Assembly: GCF_900172235.1 (NCBI RefSeq)
Contig: NZ_FWFQ01000004.1
Coordinates: 1 to 64,000 of the forward strand
DNA: 64,000 nucleotides
Origin: Pseudoruegeria aquimaris
Lineage (GTDB): Bacteria > Pseudomonadota > Alphaproteobacteria > Rhodobacterales > Rhodobacteraceae
Direction: 5' to 3'
Below are positions 62,561 to 64,000 of this stretch, one piece after another (position 1 is the stretch's first letter; every line of letters starts with the position of its first letter). Below the pieces are notes generated by a model, which was not told where the DNA came from, ran no database searches, and was given only the letters and a program-made list of their open reading frames with translations. The position numbers and the translations under genes are program-made.

Positions 62561-63811
62561 ATGGCGCGGCGGGGGCGCGGGAAAAGGGCCGCGGCGCAAG
62601 GGTTTGTCACGGCTTGGGCGGGGAGCGTCTTTGACTTGCGCGCAGGCTTTGGTATCACGGGCAGGCTTGAGGCAGGGGAGGGCGTCGGGCTGCTGGACCA
62701 TTCACACAACTGGCTGCTGGTGGCCGCATCGCTGGCGGTGGCGCTGATGGCGGGCTTCAGCGGGCTGTCCCTGACGCGGGGCGCCTCCGCTCTCGGCGTG
62801 GCGCAGCGCAAGCTGATCGTGGTGATCGCCGCGATCGTGCTGGGCGGCGGCATCTGGTCGATGCACTTCGTGGCCATGCTGGGGCTGCGGCTGCCGATCC
62901 TGTTCTACTACGACGGGCTGATCACGCTGATCTCGGCCCTCATCGCCATCCTGATGGTCGGTATCGCATTGCTGTTGCTGCATTTCGGTCCGCGCACCCC
63001 GGCGCGCCTCGTGGCGGCGGGCGGCATCGTCGGCCTCGGCATCGCGGCGATGCATTACGTGGGCATGATGGGCATGGAGCTCTGCCGCCCGGTCTTCTCG
63101 GCGTTGGGGGTGGGGATTTCGCTCGTGGCGGCCGTGGCGCTTTCGGTGATGGCGATCTGGATCGCCTACGGCGCACGCACCAAGGGGCACATCCTCTTGG
63201 GCACCGTCTGCTTCGCGCTTTCCGTCTTCGCCGTGCATTTCATCGCCATGATGGGCACCGGCTTCGTGGCGCTCGACACGCCCGATGCCGCCGGCCCGGC
63301 GCTTTCGAACGCGGTGCTGGCGATGGGGGTGACGGTCGCGGCCTTCATGATTTCGGGCACCTTCCTGCTGACGGGCGTCAGCTTTCTGGCGCCGGTGGAG
63401 CCGGGCGGGTCAGGCGCGGATGGCTCGGCCGTGGCCGGGGCCGGTGGCGGCGCTGCACCGGAACCGGGCGCAGAGGCGCTGCTGACGGTGCCCTTCGAGA
63501 AGGAGGGCCGCACCCAGTTCCTCGACAGGAGCCAGATCGCGGCGGTGCGGGCGGAAGGCCATTACACCATCCTCTACGCAGGCGCGGAGAAGCTCTTCTG
63601 CCCGTGGTCCATCTCCGAGGCCGAATCCCGCCTCGCCCCGGCCCAGTTCCTGCGCGCCCACCGCAGCTACCTCGTGAACCCGGCGTTCGTCACCGGGTTC
63701 GAGCGCACGAAGGACAGCGGCGCGCTCTATTTCGAGGATGTCGAAGCCCTGCCCAAGGTTCCGGTCAGCCGGTCCCGTTTGCCGGAGGTGCGCGCGGCGC
63801 TGGGGCTGTAA
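62561..63811 (+). CDS. MHYT-LytTR sensor-regulator, CoxC-like
   Basis: A protein of up to 416 residues. The N-terminal half is a MHYT domain, seven membrane helices with three sensor motifs (MHFVAM, MHYVGM, VHFIAM) thought to bind copper and diatomic gas. The C-terminal ~100 residues are a LytTR DNA-binding domain (ALLTVPFEKEGRTQFLDRSQ, FLRAHRSYLVNPAFV). The same architecture is found in CoxC and CoxH of Oligotropha, and coxM follows here too. The start is open: the ATG at 62561 adds an odd ~45-residue basic part; TTG 62636 or CTG 62691 give a more typical N-terminus (GLLDHSHNWLLVA). Confidence 0.85.
   Translation: MARRGRGKRAAAQGFVTAWAGSVFDLRAGFGITGRLEAGEGVGLLDHSHNWLLVAASLAVALMAGFSGLSLTRGASALGVAQRKLIVVIAAIVLGGGIWSMHFVAMLGLRLPILFYYDGLITLISALIAILMVGIALLLLHFGPRTPARLVAAGGIVGLGIAAMHYVGMMGMELCRPVFSALGVGISLVAAVALSVMAIWIAYGARTKGHILLGTVCFALSVFAVHFIAMMGTGFVALDTPDAAGPALSNAVLAMGVTVAAFMISGTFLLTGVSFLAPVEPGGSGADGSAVAGAGGGAAPEPGAEALLTVPFEKEGRTQFLDRSQIAAVRAEGHYTILYAGAEKLFCPWSISEAESRLAPAQFLRAHRSYLVNPAFVTGFERTKDSGALYFEDVEALPKVPVSRSRLPEVRAALGL
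62631..62658 (+). promoter_or_regulatory. Candidate promoter inside the 5' end of the CoxC-like frame
   Basis: TTGACT, a 16-base spacer and TATCAC, followed by a ribosome-site-like GGGGAGGG at about 62675. If it is real, translation would begin at a CTG near 62691, not at the ATG at 62561. Confidence 0.3.
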
Positions 63812-63953
63812 CGCGCAACTCGCGCCATTCGTGAAACCCATTCGCATTTCGTGCAGCAAGCCCTGTTTTTCATGGCTTGATCGTTTGCCCGCGCCTGCCT
63901 CCGGCGCAGGGTGATGGAAGGAGCGCGCGAGGAGGCGCGCATGGGAGGACAAC

Positions 63954-64000
63954 ATGATACCAGCAGGGTTCGAATACCATCGGCCCGCCGACATCGCGTC
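63954..64000 (+). CDS. coxM: Carbon monoxide dehydrogenase medium (FAD) subunit, N-terminal fragment
   Basis: The window ends 47 bases into this gene. It encodes MIPAGFEYHRPADIAS, the typical opening of CoxM (MIPxxFDYxRPxS), the FAD-binding subunit of aerobic molybdenum CO dehydrogenase. GGGAGGACA lies just before the ATG. The MHYT-LytTR gene upstream strengthens the call. coxS and coxL are expected beyond the window. Confidence 0.75.
   Translation, partial: MIPAGFEYHRPADIA

Overview
The window is GC-rich, tightly packed DNA from an alphaproteobacterium of the order Rhodobacterales (Rhodobacteraceae, roseobacter/Paracoccus-like). The evidence is a complete gene transfer agent (GTA) cluster of the Rhodobacter capsulatus type, a pyruvate dehydrogenase operon whose E1-beta carries its own lipoyl domain, and a nor/nir denitrification island with NnrS and NnrU. 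I cannot name the species. No rRNA, tRNA or CRISPR array is visible.

Layout. 1-125: end of an IS5-type insertion sequence. 170-5416: polysaccharide genes (a GT26/sugar-transferase fusion, a LuxR-type response regulator, a Wzz-like chain-length protein and an O-antigen ligase/polymerase-like membrane protein). 5537-8493: trigger factor, a 27-residue membrane peptide, and the rpsF-rpsR-rplI ribosomal operon. 8896-11594: an unknown membrane protein, a periplasmic YceI protein and a convergent cytochrome b561-YceI fusion. 11828-16679: fatty-acid synthesis (fabD, fabG, acpP, fabF) followed by mltG. 16832-31963: an apparently intact GTA structural cluster, in the order packaging, head, tail, baseplate/fibre, preceded by a strong-looking promoter and an immediate terminator-like hairpin. 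31873-34749: a DksA/TraR-type zinc-finger protein, cysE, a DUF2189 membrane protein and an RluE-like pseudouridine synthase. 34876-39085: pdhA-pdhB-pdhC and an FtsB-like septum protein. 39247-45488: an AidB-like acyl-CoA dehydrogenase and a complete branched-chain amino-acid-type ABC transporter. 45702-51786: an RTX protein with its own type I secretion ABC transporter and membrane-fusion protein. 51836-62472: norCBQD plus two small membrane proteins, a DUF1858 protein, an NnrR-like Crp/Fnr regulator, pseudoazurin, nirK, nirV, nnrU and nnrS. 62561-64000: a MHYT-LytTR sensor of CoxC type, followed by the first codons of coxM, the start of an aerobic CO dehydrogenase cluster.

How the genes work together. 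The denitrification island would reduce nitrite to NO (NirK, fed by pseudoazurin) and NO to N2O (NorCB, with NorQ and NorD for assembly). Three near-identical dyads of the form TTGnn-N4-CGCAA sit in three divergent gaps (norC/DUF1858, nnrR-like/pseudoazurin, nnrS/coxC-like), which suggests one NO-responsive regulon that may touch the CO-oxidation locus. The GTA cluster would make phage-like particles that package host DNA. The RTX trio is a self-contained secretion module.

The less ordinary observations are: a two-module palindromic repeat family that fills convergent gaps and is also translated inside the tail of the RluE-like protein; a type I secretion ABC transporter with a C-terminal extension resembling a degenerate RsbW-like fold; the promoter-terminator leader before the GTA genes; and the shared NO box at the edge of the CO dehydrogenase cluster. 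I see no clearly unprecedented multi-gene system here.
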